Assembly (NCBI GenBank): GCA_003427395.1
Contig: BFEA01000125.1
Coordinates: 2,556,663 to 2,619,650 of the forward strand
Source: Chara braunii
Lineage: Eukaryota > Streptophyta > Charophyceae > Charales > Characeae
Direction: 5' to 3'
DNA: 62,988 bases
Shown: positions 1-9,491 of the stretch, in pieces
How positions within the stretch are numbered: position 1 is the first letter of the stretch
Layout of the letters: every line of letters starts with the position of its first letter
Program-made: the position numbers and the translations under genes
The notes under the pieces: generated by a model
What the model was told of the DNA's origin: nothing
The model's input: the letters and a program-made list of their open reading frames with translations, nothing else
The model's database searches: none

Positions 1-770
1 TGTTGTATGTCCTCCCCTTGTTTTTTTCTAAGTCTTTTTGTGTGCCCAATTGAGCACCCTTAAGTAGTGCCAAACAGTCGGTGGTTCCTGGTTTGGAGTG
101 CCAACAGGGGGGGCGCTCGGTTCGGGATGTCTGTGTTGCCTGTCGGTGATGACGGATGGTCGTCGGAGTGTCCCCCTGGCTCAGCGGGTGGTGGGAACAA
201 CAGTCTGCGGGGTTCTATCGTGATGTGAGTAGGTCATGTGCTGCTTTGGTCCATGTTGGATGTGTGGACGTCCTCGTCCTCGTCCGCGCTCCGCCGATGC
301 CCTGCTGCCTGTCCCGCTTGCTTCGCGTGTGGTTCTTTGCGGGTTGATGTGTTCGCTGTGTGGTGTGGCCGTGTTCTTGGTGTTGCCTTGCGCTTCGCTG
401 CTCCGCTGGCGTGCTGCTCATCCGTTGGTCGTGCCTTTTGTGCTTGTGTGCCATGTTGGTTGGTTGCCTTGTTGCTGGTGCCTTGTGCTCCGCTCCATGG
501 TCGCCCAGCTGCTGGTTCACTCGCTCTGTCGTCTCCTGCAGTGTTGTTGCCTTGCTTGTGTTGCCTTGTGCTTCACTACACGGCTGCCGCGCTGCGTGCC
601 ATGTCATTCCTTGCAGTCGTTTTTGGCGTTGTGCAGCCGTGTTGCCTCTACTGTGTTGCCTGGTGCTTCACAGGGTTGCTGCCCGCTGCTATGTTCCTCT
701 TGGGGACAGTCTGCCTTCAACAAGGGTCAAAGGGTTCATGACCCAAACCATCAAATACGGGGATTCTGCA

Positions 771-804
771 GATTGTCCTGATGAGTCGGTGCAACGAAAC
801 AATC
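771..804 (+). ncRNA. degraded hammerhead ribozyme-like core, copy A
   Basis: CTGATGA at 778-784 is followed by a short stem-II-like segment and GAAA at 796-799. GATTG (771-775) pairs perfectly with CAATC (800-804), as stem III should, and TC at 776-777 occupies the cleavage site. Compared with copy B, the stem I hairpin and part of stem II are deleted, so self-cleavage is unlikely. The call rests on alignment with copies B and C. Confidence 0.5.
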
Positions 805-1120
805 TATCATCAGTTTTTATTTTTTTATTTTTTTATTTTTTATTTTTTTTTATTTTTTTCGCTTTGTGTTTTTCTGTTACTTGGTCTGTTGTCTACTTTG
901 TTGTTTTGTAGCCTTACTGCTTTTTGACTTCCTGTCTGTGGTTTCACCCCAATTATGGGTGCTTTGATTTCTCCTGTGGTATGGATTGTTCTGTGCAAAA
1001 GTCTTGAGGTCTTTCTTCTTAGGCAATCGTGTATGCATGCCCTGTTACGCTGCTTGTCGCGTTCGCGGGGTTCTGTTTATTTCAACACATGCAGAGGTCT
1101 TTTTTACCTCATTTTTTTGT

Positions 1121-1311
1121 TGGGATGTCTGATCCCTCCCTGCCTTGCGCTTGTCTGAGGTATGTTTGGGCGAGCCTTTGGATTTCACATCTTCTGCCCG
1201 CAACACCATCACAGGNTGGGATGTCTGATCCCTCCCTGCCTTGCGCTTGTCTGAGGTATGTTTGGGCGAGCCTTTGGATTTCACATCTTCTGCCCGCAAC
1301 ACCATCACAGG
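1121..1311 (+). repeat. exact 95-bp duplication around a single N (probable assembly artefact)
   Basis: Bases 1121-1215 and 1217-1311 are identical over 95 bp and are separated only by one N at 1216. A second pair of exactly the same length occurs at 1886-2076. Two unmerged contig ends joined by one N explain this better than biology. Confidence 0.85.
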
Positions 1312-1533
1312 TGAACAACAAGCACTCTCTGGGTATGACTGTTTAANCTGTGTGAGGGCTAAGCCTTGATTCAGCNATGTACTGGTAACCTGTTTCAGGC
1401 TTCTTCGCTCTCGACATCGGTTGTGCATGCGTNTGTCTGTATGCGTGTGNGGAGTCCATGGGGCACCGGGCTGAATGGCCTAGTGGCCCAGGACACTAGT
1501 CCATCCGGCCTTCCTCATGGAGGGAATGTGGGT

Positions 1534-1538
<5 letters not shown>

Positions 1539-1577
<39 letters not shown>
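1539..1577 (+). repeat. (AC)n microsatellite
   Basis: Uninterrupted CA dinucleotide run of about 19 repeats inside unit 1 of the 1.6-kb repeat. It is absent from unit 2, although a short CA-rich patch lies near 2778-2800. Confidence 0.95.
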
Positions 1578-1580
<3 letters not shown>

Positions 1581-1885
1581 AGTTTTATGTTGTTGGTCCT
1601 CCTTCTGTTGTATGTTCTCCCCTTGATTTTTTCGAAGTCTTTTTGTGTGCCAAATNGAGCACCCTTAAGTAGTGNCAAACAGTCGGTGGTTCCTGGTTTG
1701 GAGTGCCAACTGCACTCTTAGGGGGGCCGCTCGATTCGGGATGTCTATGTTGCCTGTCGGTGATGACGGATGGTCGTCGGAGTGTCCCCCTAGCTCAGCG
1801 GGTGGTGGGAACAACAGTCTGCGGGGTTCTATCGTGATGTGAGTANCTCATGTGCTGCTTTGCTNCACGTTGGATGTGTGGACGT

Positions 1886-2076
1886 CCTCGTCTGCGCTCC
1901 GCTGCTGCCCTGCTACCTGTCCCACTTGCTTCGCGTATGGTTCTTTGCGGGTTGATGTGTTCGCTGTGTGGTGTGACCGTNCCTCGTCTGCGCTCCGCTG
2001 CTGCCCTGCTACCTGTCCCACTTGCTTCGCGTATGGTTCTTTGCGGGTTGATGTGTTCGCTGTGTGGTGTGACCGT
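1886..2076 (+). repeat. second exact 95-bp duplication around a single N (probable assembly artefact)
   Basis: Bases 1886-1980 and 1982-2076 are identical over 95 bp with one N at 1981 between them. The matching segment in unit 1 of the large repeat occurs only once, which supports an artefact. Confidence 0.85.
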
Positions 2077-2465
2077 GTTGTTGGTGTTGCCTTGCGCTTC
2101 GCTGCTCCGCAGCTCCGCTGCCATGCTGCTCATCCGTTGGTCGTGCCTTCTGTGCTTGTGTGCCATGTTGGTTGGTTGCCTTGTTGCTGGTGCCTTGTGC
2201 TCCGCTCCATGGTCGCCCAGCTGCTGGTTCACTCGCTCTGTCGTCCCCTGCAGTGTTGTTGCCTTGCTTGTGTTGCCTTGTGCTTCACTACACGGCTGCC
2301 GCGCTGCGTGCCATGTCGTTCCGCTGTGCAGCCGTGTTGCCTCTACTGTGTTGCCTGCTGCTTCACAGGGTTGTTGTCCGCTGATATGTTCCTCTTGGGG
2401 ACAGTCTGCCTTCAACAAGGGTCAAAGGGTTCATGACCCAAACCATCAAATACAGGGATTCCGCA

Positions 2466-2518
2466 GATTGTCGAGGGTTAGCCTCTTGATGAGTCGGTGC
2501 AACTCCGAAGAAACAGTC
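2466..2518 (+). ncRNA. hammerhead ribozyme-like element, type III layout, copy B
   Basis: All parts of a minimal type III hammerhead appear in order. Stem III 5' strand GATTG (2466-2470) is followed by TC (2471-2472) at the cleavage site. A stem I hairpin GAGG/CCTC follows (2473-2476, 2482-2485), then TTGATGA (2486-2492), stem II TCGG/CCGA (2494-2497, 2505-2508), GAAA (2510-2513) and CAGTC (2514-2518) closing stem III with one G-U pair. Departures from the family consensus are T for the first C of CTGATGA, and a G/A mismatch at the base of stem II where G-C is conserved. Both predict weak or no activity. In plants such minimal type III hammerheads are known from non-autonomous LTR elements called retrozymes. 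Confidence 0.6.
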
Positions 2519-2790
2519 TATCATCAGTTTTTATTTTTCTATTTTTTTATTTTTTTTCGCTTTGTGTTTTTCTGTTACTTGGTCTGTTGTCTACTTTGTT
2601 GTCTTTCTGCTTTTTGACTTCCTATTTGTGGTTTCACCCAAATTATGGCTGCTTTCATTTCTCCTGTGGTATGGATTGTTCTGTGCAAAAGTCTTGAGGT
2701 CTTTCTCTTAGGCAATCGTGTATGCATGCCCTGTTACGCTGCTTGTCGCGTTCGCGGGGTTCTGTTTATTTCAACACCCACACGCACACC

Positions 2791-4004
2791 CACACACAAA
2801 CAGGTTCAAGACAAAGAAGAAGTTCAAGTACCCCATGGACATGCGAGGTAACTAGAGGACTTTAAAAAATGGTTGAACCGAAGGAAGAGGGAAGAAAAAA
2901 GCCAACACCACGCCACAGTCCGAAAAATTGAACCAGCAGTACCTTTCCCCACTTAAAAAACACATACGAGGTTGTATATAGCCACAACTTTCGGGGGTAA
3001 GGGATACCGCGGCAAAATGGTTGGCGACGTGCTGGGTAACAGCGCGTTCATTGAACGCGGGTTTAAACGTGCGCATGCGTACGTCAATCTTTTCGGACTC
3101 ACCGCCACCATTTGTTTTGCCCCCTTCCTCTTCGAGGGACTTTCGACAATCTCATCGCCGAAGACGACGAGAGTGTGGTCCCGTCGTTTTTGCCTCCACA
3201 TGACTCGTTTCCCTTTCCTGTACCCATTCGTTTGCCCACTCTTTGTAATGGTCGTGTAGATTCTCTTCACCTGCATTGTCATTTGTTCTCTCTAGAGACC
3301 AAGGCCGCGGAATTGCCGGTAATTGTACTTACCAAACTTTGTCTCTGCCACAAGCTGTCCTCGTACGGGCTCAGGCAGTTCACGCGAGTAGATATACAGA
3401 ACCTTGTTATCATGTAGGTTCAACCTAGGTACCGACAAAAGACAATTCACTTCACACGACAAAGCATCGCAGTGGACCAATGCTTATGGCTGATAAGGGT
3501 GAGTTTGTCAAAGGCTATGCATCACCCGCGACGACAGTCGCAGGGTCAAACTCGGTGTCCGACCCGGATTTCGACCGCCACTCTGTGGCCGCGGGTGGGG
3601 TGCAGCCATGACTTTCAAAAAAAAATTAAGGGTCTTAAAAATTAAAAAAAAAACAATAAAAAATAGGATGTTTTAGATCTTTTTTATATCTACATTGCAC
3701 AATTTCTATTTTATTTTTGACTTCGTCTTTGAATTTAAAAAAATCAAAACTAATTTTCAACAAACAAAAACTGTTTTGTTTTTTTTTTTTATATAAGAAA
3801 AACTATGAAACTGATTTATTTATTTATATTTTTTTAATTTTGTAATGTGTTTGGATAATGATCATAAATAAAAGTTTTTCAGTTTATTTTTCTGCATAAC
3901 ATTTTTTTTCCATAATGTTTTGATTTTTTTTTTGAATCTTAATATGTCAGCATGATCTATGGGGACTATTCCACGTTTTGCCGTGGGTATAAAGTCTCCT
4001 TTCA
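2791..4004. other. no gene recognised
   Basis: 2790-3600 is moderately GC-rich with open frames up to about 100 codons on both strands, none with a recognisable motif. 3610-3960 is very AT-rich with A and T homopolymers. No RNA gene or repeat structure was recognised. Confidence 0.6.
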
Positions 4005-4133
4005 AAAATCCCTGTTCAGTCAATTCTATTGATATTGATTGGGGGACAGGTGACTAAACAACAACTTACAACGTTAAAGCCTATAGGTGATACCGGCGAG
4101 ATCCAACTGGTTTGTTTGATGTACCGATTGGAA

Positions 4134-4244
4134 CACTGAACCAGAAGAGGACCAAGATTTGGTATCTCCAAAAGAATCTGTTATGGTAATTATAGTGTTA
4201 CTTAAAGTTGATTGAATATAAGCAATACCGTGTTTTGTTTGCAT
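4134..4244 (-). pseudogene. rps11: mitochondrial ribosomal protein S11 fragment
   Basis: Read on the minus strand from about 4244, the frame gives a segment with the S11 core pattern: GIAYIQSTLSNTIITITD followed by GDTKSWSSSGS. This matches the conserved stretch of small-subunit protein S11 around the rRNA-binding loop. After SGS the frame continues into unrelated residues and stops at 4074, so only about 37 codons of a gene normally more than 120 codons long are left. It begins and ends inside the coding region, has no start context of its own and cannot encode a working protein. Assignment is by recognised motif only. Confidence 0.65.
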
Positions 4245-4261
4245 GGCGTTTTTGATGTTAT

Positions 4262-4483
4262 TTGACTTTGCGTCAGAGGACCCGTAGTACCTGCCTAACT
4301 CGAAAGAGACCTGATAACAGGAAAGCACTGGCTACTTCGCCAGTAGGGAAGGGGTCTAATGAACTCGACCACTTTATAGAAACAACTATCCGTGAATATA
4401 ACAAGGCTCGAAGAGCAAGGAGGCTTATCTTCATATTTTTCGTGGTCTTTATTATGGGAGTTATGCCAGTCCACGAGAATTAG
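4262..4483 (+). pseudogene. unassigned organelle-like open frame
   Basis: An open frame of 73 codons whose C-terminal half reads like a basic stretch ([12 protein letters not shown]) followed by a hydrophobic helix ([13 protein letters not shown]) and a stop. It sits between the rps11 and rpl6 pieces, so a mitochondrial source is likely. I do not recognise the gene. It could equally be two unrelated pieces joined by chance. Confidence 0.3.
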
Positions 4484-4616
4484 TGTGGTGTCTTGGAGTG
4501 GTCATTTTCGAGCGCCTGCAAAGCACTGAAGATTTGACGCGTAGTGTTGATAGCTTTGTTATGTTTCCAGAAAAAAGATTCTGTTTTTCAAATCCAGAAA
4601 AAATCGTTGTTTAACT

Positions 4617-4767
4617 GCTGGTATCTTGAAATTAGGATTTAGTCATGATATGAAACTTCAAGCTCCGCCCTCGGTTCGTGTGTTTTGCTTAAAACCTACC
4701 CTAATTTGTTGTACTGGAATCGACCGACAAAAGGTCACACAATTTGCTGCCAGAATCAAACGTTGTA
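4617..4767 (+). pseudogene. rpl6: mitochondrial ribosomal protein L6 fragment
   Basis: The plus-strand frame through 4626 encodes [20 protein letters not shown] and then [20 protein letters not shown], a signature of plant-lineage mitochondrial L6. About 50 codons from the C-terminal half remain. The gene is cut at 4766, where the first nad4L palindrome begins, so the conserved C-terminal tail is missing. A tiny second rpl6-like piece (the LKLGF codons) recurs on the minus strand at about 6481-6500, suggesting the mosaic sampled this gene twice or joined at shared short sequence. Confidence 0.75.
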
Positions 4768-4931
4768 AATACAAATATCGGATTATGGATTTAGTGAAAT
4801 ATTTAACATTTTCAATGATTCTTTTTCTGATATTCTTTCTATTTAAAAAGATTCCCCAAATACCTAAAAGAAAAAGAATCATTGAAAATGTTAAATATTT
4901 CACTAAATCCATAATCCGATATTTGTATTTA
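4766..4931. repeat. nad4L: hairpin palindrome made from the nad4L start, copy 1
   Basis: Two 63-bp arms (4766-4828 and 4869-4931) are exact inverted copies around a 40-base spacer. Read on the minus strand from 4912, the sequence starts as NADH dehydrogenase subunit 4L ([20 protein letters not shown], then IFLNRKNI). After that it turns back into its own complement, so the remaining part of the gene is missing. The left arm is cut at the rpl6 junction. Confidence 0.85.
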
Positions 4932-4992
4932 TCCCCATTATCCCCGATAGTCGGAATCGTAATTAGTACGAGTAAGTACCTTTCCTAGTCAA

Positions 4993-5178
4993 AAAACTTT
5001 TGGCGAAACTTTCAAGGCTACTTTTGAAGCAAGAAGCGAATCTGTTGTTTCGGAATTACAACAACTCATGAGTTCTCAAGAGGCTCTGCTGACAGAGTTC
5101 TTGGACAAACAAAGCCTATTAAAGCTGAAGCCGGATCAAATTTCAATCGATTTTTTGCATAGAAAAAATATTGCATAA
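4993..5178 (+). pseudogene. atp4: mitochondrial ATP synthase subunit 4 (ymf39/orf25) fragment
   Basis: The plus frame beginning at 4993 encodes [14 protein letters not shown] followed by a helical Glu/Gln-rich stretch ([17 protein letters not shown]) and stops at 5176-5178. This resembles the segment just after the membrane anchor of plant mitochondrial ATP4 (F-type ATPase subunit b homologue), where a KTFKAT-like motif precedes a coiled region. The N-terminal membrane segments and the C-terminal half are absent. Residues after about 5130 look less conserved and may be junction sequence. Assignment is by remembered family pattern and is moderately sure. Confidence 0.6.
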
Positions 5179-5384
5179 CAAAATAATCTATTGCGTGCTT
5201 TATCAACTTGCTCGATTGATCAAAACTTCTGTTTTTTGGGTTGGTTTTGGATTTTTGTACTCATTCTCCGCCGAGCCCCTATCAAGGAGCTTGTAGCTTC
5301 ACTTTATTTAATTTGACAAAGAATTCCCGCTTCCAAGAAGCCGCCGTTAGGCGCGATCACCAAAAAACCATTGACGCCAGTCGT

Positions 5385-5560
5385 GGGTTCGGTCCTCCAA
5401 GGCCCGTTAGGACTCTCTTCAACCTGCTCATGGCTAGATCACCCGGTTTCGGGTCAAATTGATACAACTATCTACAATTTCATTACGCCTACACCTAAGG
5501 GTTTAAGCTTGCTGTATCAATTTACTCGCTGACCCATTATGCAAAAGGTACGCCGTTAAC
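5385..5560 (-). pseudogene. rnl: mitochondrial large-subunit rRNA fragment
   Basis: The plus strand shows the complement of conserved 23S-type rRNA: the segment around 5430-5458 (GGCTAGATCACCCGGTTTCG) and CCCATTATGCAAAAGGTACG near 5532-5551, in the order expected for the reverse complement of 23S rRNA. The stretch between them is shorter than in bacteria, as in organelle rRNAs. Only a small internal part of the gene is present. Confidence 0.7.
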
Positions 5561-5689
5561 CTTTGCAGATCCATCATCCATTGATTGATGATGCATCTTT
5601 CAGCCTTCGTATGAAACAAACTCAATTTGTAGTAGAAGATCAAGTCCGGTCTGCCTTGAAAAAGGTAGCAAGTAGCTAAAAGTGTGAAG

Positions 5690-5929
5690 CTTACTCGTAC
5701 TAATTACGATTCCGACTATCGGGGATAATGGGGATAAATACAAATATCGGATTATAGATTTAGTGAAATATTTAACATTTTCAATGATTCTTTTTCTTTT
5801 AGGTATTTGGGGAATCTTTTTAAATAGAAAGAATATCAGAAAAAGAATCATTGAAAATGTTAAATATTTCACTAAATCCATAATCCGATATTTGTATTTA
5901 TCCCCATTATCCCCGATAGTCGGAATCGT
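5690..5929. repeat. nad4L: hairpin palindrome made from the nad4L start, copy 2
   Basis: Arms 5706-5797 and 5838-5929 are 92 bp each with one mismatch, which turns the nad4L start ATG into ATA on one arm. The spacer is 40 bases. Bases 5690-5900 are also the inverted copy of 4766-4976, so the two hairpins form a larger inverted repeat of about 211 bp around the atp4 and rRNA pieces. Confidence 0.85.
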
Positions 5930-6036
5930 CGAATGAGATTGAACTGGCGCCGCTGCGGCCTCAATGTCTTAGCTTAGAATTGTGTTTTTGTTTTTCAACT
6001 ATTTGACTACACCATACAAACAACAATTGAATATTT

Positions 6037-6108
6037 ATGGCAAGACGACTATCGATTCTTAAACAACCTATATTTTCTACATTCAACAATCATTTGGTAG
6101 ATTATCCG
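6037..6108 (+). pseudogene. cob: cytochrome b N-terminal fragment
   Basis: ATG at 6037 opens 24 codons that read MARRLSILKQPIFSTFNNHL then VDYP, the typical start of plant-lineage mitochondrial cytochrome b. In the family the next residues are TPSNLSYWWG; here the sequence breaks at 6109 and runs directly into a group II intron reverse-transcriptase piece in another frame. All haem-ligand helices are missing, so this is only a 5' fragment. The join could reflect an intron-proximal fragment of a related mitochondrial locus, but no intron boundary is visible. Confidence 0.75.
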
Positions 6109-6112
6109 GATA

Positions 6113-6256
6113 ATGAATTCTATAGATCACAACGTTATCATGCAAATTATCAAAAAAGAGATTGCCTGTGAGAAATTCCTAGCGCTGGTGAAAGGGTCGC
6201 TTAAAGCGGGATACAAAACCAATGTAGGCAAAGTGCATATTCCCGGAACTCCACAA
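6113..6256 (+). pseudogene. group II intron reverse transcriptase/maturase fragment
   Basis: The plus frame from 6113 encodes SIDHNVIMQIIKKEI, then FLALVKGSLKAGYK and finally VHIPGTPQ. SIDH and GTPQ are landmarks of RT blocks 3 and 4 of group II intron-encoded proteins, with the usual spacing of about 40 residues. The catalytic YxDD block and the maturase domain lie downstream in intact proteins and are absent. After GTPQ the sequence becomes unrelated. It probably came from a mitochondrial group II intron ORF, given its position inside the organelle mosaic. Confidence 0.65.
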
Positions 6257-6539
6257 GCTCTTACGAGCCTGTGCTTCGCACCTCAAGGCCAGCGAACGAA
6301 GTGGGCGCTCGAACTCCGAAACTGCTTGCTGGAGGCAGCACCCGCATTTGTACTCGAGCAGACGCTTCGCGTCTGATCTATCGCCAGAGTGGAGCCAAAG
6401 GCGCAACGGGAAGCAGAGGCCTCTCTTATTTGACATTTAAGGCCGAAGGATGATTCATATATGAGAATTGACTCAACAAATCCTAATTTCAAGATAAGTA
6501 TGGAGCTCTGTGGATGAAAGAGGCGCAGAGCTGACGGAT

Positions 6540-6717
6540 CTCCAAGAAACAAACAAATGCGAAGGCAAATTTCCAGCAAAAAGATAAGTCCAATAATACC
6601 ACCTACAGGCAAATAACGTAATACATTTTCGTGAATTTCTGCTATCTTTATATTTAGCATCATAACCACAAATAAAAATAGAACAGCAATAGCTCCTACA
6701 TAAACAACTAGGAAAGC
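6540..6717 (-). pseudogene. nad6: NADH dehydrogenase subunit 6 fragment
   Basis: Minus-strand reading from 6717 gives FLVVYVGAIAVLFLFVVMML and then NIKIAEIHENVLRYLPVGGI, the conserved VGAIAVLFLFVVMMLN helix and following loop of mitochondrial NAD6. A further hydrophobic stretch (IGLIFLLEI) follows before similarity fades near 6540. The N-terminal helices and the C-terminal half are lost. It abuts the LSU rRNA piece at about 6717-6718 with no intergenic sequence. Confidence 0.75.
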
Positions 6718-6900
6718 ACATCAACCGAGACTCCGTTAGTAGTGGCGAGCGAACGCGGATTAGGCTCTAAATACCATCCAAGCAAATTAGAAAAGATTGG
6801 AAAGTCTTGCCAGAGAAGGTGATAGCCCTGTATATTTTGTCCAATGGTTTTCATTTCAAGAAGTAAGTAAAACGCGCGCCGTGTTTGAATTCTGTGGGGG
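6718..6900 (+). pseudogene. rnl: mitochondrial large-subunit rRNA 5'-region fragment
   Basis: From 6722 the plus strand has ATCAACCGAGACTCCGTTAG, then GTAGTGGCGAGCGAACGCGG, then a GGAAAGTC...GTGATAGCCCTGTA segment. These are the conserved landmarks near positions 180-320 of 23S-type rRNA, in correct order. Similarity becomes uncertain after about 6860. Confidence 0.75.
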
Positions 6901-7062
6901 AATTTTCATGATCGCGACTCGCGGCCTCGCCCGCGCCTGGTCGCCATTGCAGGGAATTCATAGGTCAAAGGTTTTATCGGTTGTCATTTTGCAAAGGAAC
7001 CGCTCCTTGATTTTCTGGATAAATTCTCACAAAGTCATTGTCTTTGCCCACTCACCTATATG

Positions 7063-7212
7063 TTAGAGGTTAGAGGCATTGGCCTTAGACAATACCCACT
7101 CTTTTGCAACTTCCCCAAGACAAGAGGTGAAGAACGCAACTTGACTGTCCTCCGCCACTTGAGTGGTCCCACAATACGTCTGGATCTCAGCAATCCATAG
7201 CAATAAGTGTTC
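7063..7212 (-). pseudogene. retrotransposon gag remnant
   Basis: The minus strand from 7212 gives about 49 codons containing HLLLWIAEIQTYCG, then VAEDSQVAFFTSCLGEVAKE and WVLSKAN before a stop. The spacing of WI...Y, a polar D-Q-A-F run and an EAKEW-like end is typical of the capsid-like gag domain of Ty3/gypsy elements (pattern W...F...D...A...L.G.A..W). No zinc knuckle or pol follows. It sits just outside the mitochondrial mosaic and shows that the flank is nuclear repeat DNA. Confidence 0.45.
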
Positions 7213-8189
7213 TTTTTTTATACCGTTGTAGGTAAATAACAATTGGCATTGAATTCGTGAAAACCTAACAAAACCACAAAACCTAACATTTTTTATAGAA
7301 TGAAAAAGTTAAACTTAAACATTTATTTTTTACACATAAAAGATAGACTTTCTAACTTTTTCCCGAGAAAAAAGGTAAAAAACAGGCAAAAAGTCTAGTG
7401 ATTCTCAAAATATGCAATAAAATTATTTCCCGCAAAGTCCATGTTATAAGACTATAAGTTGTTCTCAGTGGATATGCAAAAACCATACTAGCTCAAACAA
7501 GACAATGTTTAAGGACTGCAAGGCAAACTCGAAAGATGTTAAAAACAACAGTTTCAATGAATACTCATTTATAAAACTATAAGTCATTTTCAGCAGTTTG
7601 GTAAAAACCAAGCTTTGCGAAAACTGGTTTATAAAACTATAAATTAATATATGTCAATTTTTAATTTATCTGTAAAAACCTTGTAAAAAAATATATGTTA
7701 TGTAAAATAAAAATTCAAACAACTTTGCTTGGGAGACATCTTCAAATTCTCAGCCAACCAAGATTTAAAATTAAAAAATGGAAAACTATTTTAATAAAAA
7801 ACACTAAAAAACAATGTATTCGTCCATGTATGAGAAAATATATCCAAACGAACGTATTCGTGAACAGGACAACATGGGTGCGTGTTTCGGAAACCCGCGA
7901 ATAGATTCGTTATGCTATATACCTTATAGAACTATAAATATAATTTTTTAAGATAAAAAAAACTAGGATATTTGAGTTCCTTAACAAACGGTGCTTTGCA
8001 ATGTAGTGATTTTTCTTTAAAAAACTTGCTTCTCTCCTCACCACTTTCAGTGGTTCTGAACAAGTACATTTCTATTCTTTTTTTGTTAATTTACTTTACA
8101 TATAATTTTGTTCATGTATGACGCCTGAAAAATGTACTATGAAAATCTTTAATTTTTTTTGTGCAAACCTAACAATTTTTTTTGTTAGG
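7213..8189. other. AT-rich sequence, no gene seen
   Basis: No coding frame or RNA was recognised. A short motif close to TATAAAACTATAA recurs at about 7447, 7570, 7629 and 7922, suggesting an old diverged repeat. Confidence 0.55.
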
Positions 8190-8890
8190 TTTTCACGAAT
8201 CCTCTGTTAATTTCATTTTAACCTTTTCTTTCCTTTTCAGTTTCTCCCCTTCTTCCTTTTTCGGGGCTTTTTTCTTAGCGGGTTCGGGTTTTGTTGGTTC
8301 TCGGGGTTTCGTGACGTTTTTCATACTCTTTTTCCAAGGCCCTTTCTTTTCTTCCCTTTCCTCGGCTACCCCTTCATGCACAACATTTTTCTTTCCTTTT
8401 ACTAATCCAATCATCGTCTGCAATTCTGCGGTGACGTTAATCAATCCTTATTTCTAAGTGCGCCAGGTAAGCCATCATATTTTGCAGGACAGACGCCACA
8501 TCAGTTTCTGAATCCATATAATTTTTGCTTTATTTCTTCTACTTTCCTTGCTTGTTGTTCTTACTCTCTTCGCTGCCTCTTGTATTCTTCCTTTCCCGTC
8601 AATTCTGCTTTCAATGCAGCTTGCAACTGTTTAATTGTGTCATTCATTATCTCTTTCGTCAGGTCAGGTTATTCTTTCCTTTCGCTTGCATCTCCTTCTC
8701 TTTCTTCTTTAGCCTCACCACCAGCTATTTTTGCAAACTGCTCAGCGACAAAGTGATCGAGGGTCATTTGTCCTCGGTCAATAGTCTGTTGCACTCTCTC
8801 ATTGCTCTCCAGCATCTCAACAGAAGTTTCATCACCTAGTCTTTTGCAGCACGCAAATCGAACTGGTTGCAAACATGTTGCTTATCGCTT
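8190..8890 (-). pseudogene. degraded charged, coiled-coil-like ORF
   Basis: Two minus-strand open segments (8669-8872, 8193-8444) and the sequence between them read as one Lys/Glu-rich protein: a polar helix with LESNERVQQTIDRGQ, a second helix (IKQLQAALKAELTGKEEYKR) and a lysine/proline tail with many KK and PK pairs. Several stops interrupt it. Gag proteins of plant LTR elements often start with such coiled regions, so a mobile-element origin is likely, but no diagnostic motif is present and a host gene fragment cannot be excluded. Confidence 0.35.
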
Positions 8891-8965
8891 GGCCCAACGT
8901 CGTGTAGTTCAGTGAGGAGTTGGTGAAGACGGTTCAGCATCTACTGTCATTTTTCTTCCACTTGG

Positions 8966-9491
8966 CACAGGGGGTAGTGGGGTCATATGAAGCCGAGAAA
9001 GTGCCCGACAATGTGATTGTTTGGCAGGTTGTCTTGAGGTTGAGTCATCGTGTTGGACATGATGACCGCCGGAAGGTTATCGGGTTGGATACGACGACAA
9101 TCTCATGCACGAGATGTATAGGGCAACTCGCCCGAATGATTATTGGGTTGGACACGACAACCACCTCGTGCACTGGACGTTTTGGGCACCTTGCGCTACT
9201 GGTTATCGGGTTGGACACAAGACCACATCATGCACAGGGGTCATATGAAGTCGAGGAAGTGCCCGACAATGTGACTGTTTGACAGTTTGTCTTGAGGTTG
9301 AGTCATCGTGTTGGACACAATGACCGTCAGAAGGTTATTGGGTTGGATACGACGACAACCTCATGCATGAGATGAATAGGGCAGCTCGCCCGAATGGTTA
9401 TCGGATTGGACACGACAACCACCTCATGCACTGGACGTTTTGGGCACCTTGCACGATCGGTTATCAGGTTGGACACGACGACCACATCATG
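8966..9491 (+). repeat. two tandem units of about 263 bp
   Basis: The landmark CACAGGGG recurs at 8966, 9233 and 9492. Units share GTGCCCGACAATGTGA, TGGACGTTTTGGGCACCTTG and four copies of a GTTGGAYACGACRAC element, which is a form of the palindrome that fills the next 6 kb. Confidence 0.8.

Larger units (their letters stand above)
1..2790. repeat. 1.6-kb tandem duplication (two units)
   Basis: The sequence beginning at 1 returns nearly unchanged from about 1608: the same opening, the same GC-rich core at 236-740 and 1850-2420, the same T-rich tract and the same tail ending near 1088 and 2776. Unit 1 runs to about 1607, unit 2 to about 2790. No frame looks protein coding: the open frames on both strands are Cys/Leu/Val- or Arg/Gln/His-rich by-products of composition. 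Each unit carries a hammerhead-like core about 60-70 bases after the GC-rich block. Scattered single N bases (for example 1347, 1376, 1450, 1654, 1673, 1846, 1865) suggest a multicopy repeat collapsed during assembly. The family is not recognised. Confidence 0.85.
4005..6915. other. mosaic of mitochondrial DNA fragments (NUMT)
   Basis: This block is a patchwork of short pieces of mitochondrial genes, each cut mid-gene and joined directly to the next in mixed orientation: rps11 (-), an unassigned piece, rpl6 (+), nad4L palindrome, atp4 (+), LSU rRNA (-), nad4L palindrome, cob start (+), group II intron reverse transcriptase (+), nad6 (-), LSU rRNA (+). Plant-lineage mitochondria encode all of these. 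The flanks are ordinary AT-rich and retroelement-bearing nuclear-type DNA, which argues for a nuclear insertion assembled from many fragments. A misassembled or rearranged mitochondrial contig remains possible. Confidence 0.75.

Noticed and set aside
236-911. Cys/Leu/Val-rich frames as secreted or membrane proteins
   Set aside because: Three overlapping frames of similar length and both strands open, duplicated in the second unit with different frame lengths; this reflects composition only.
4766-5929. Spacer inversion between the two nad4L hairpins (flip-flop recombination)
   Set aside because: The spacer orientation differs on the plus strand only because the second hairpin is the inverted copy of the first; no separate inversion is needed.
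4005-6915. Plastid origin of the organelle block
   Set aside because: rpl6, nad4L, nad6, atp4 (ymf39 type) and cob pieces are mitochondrial; no plastid-specific gene is seen.
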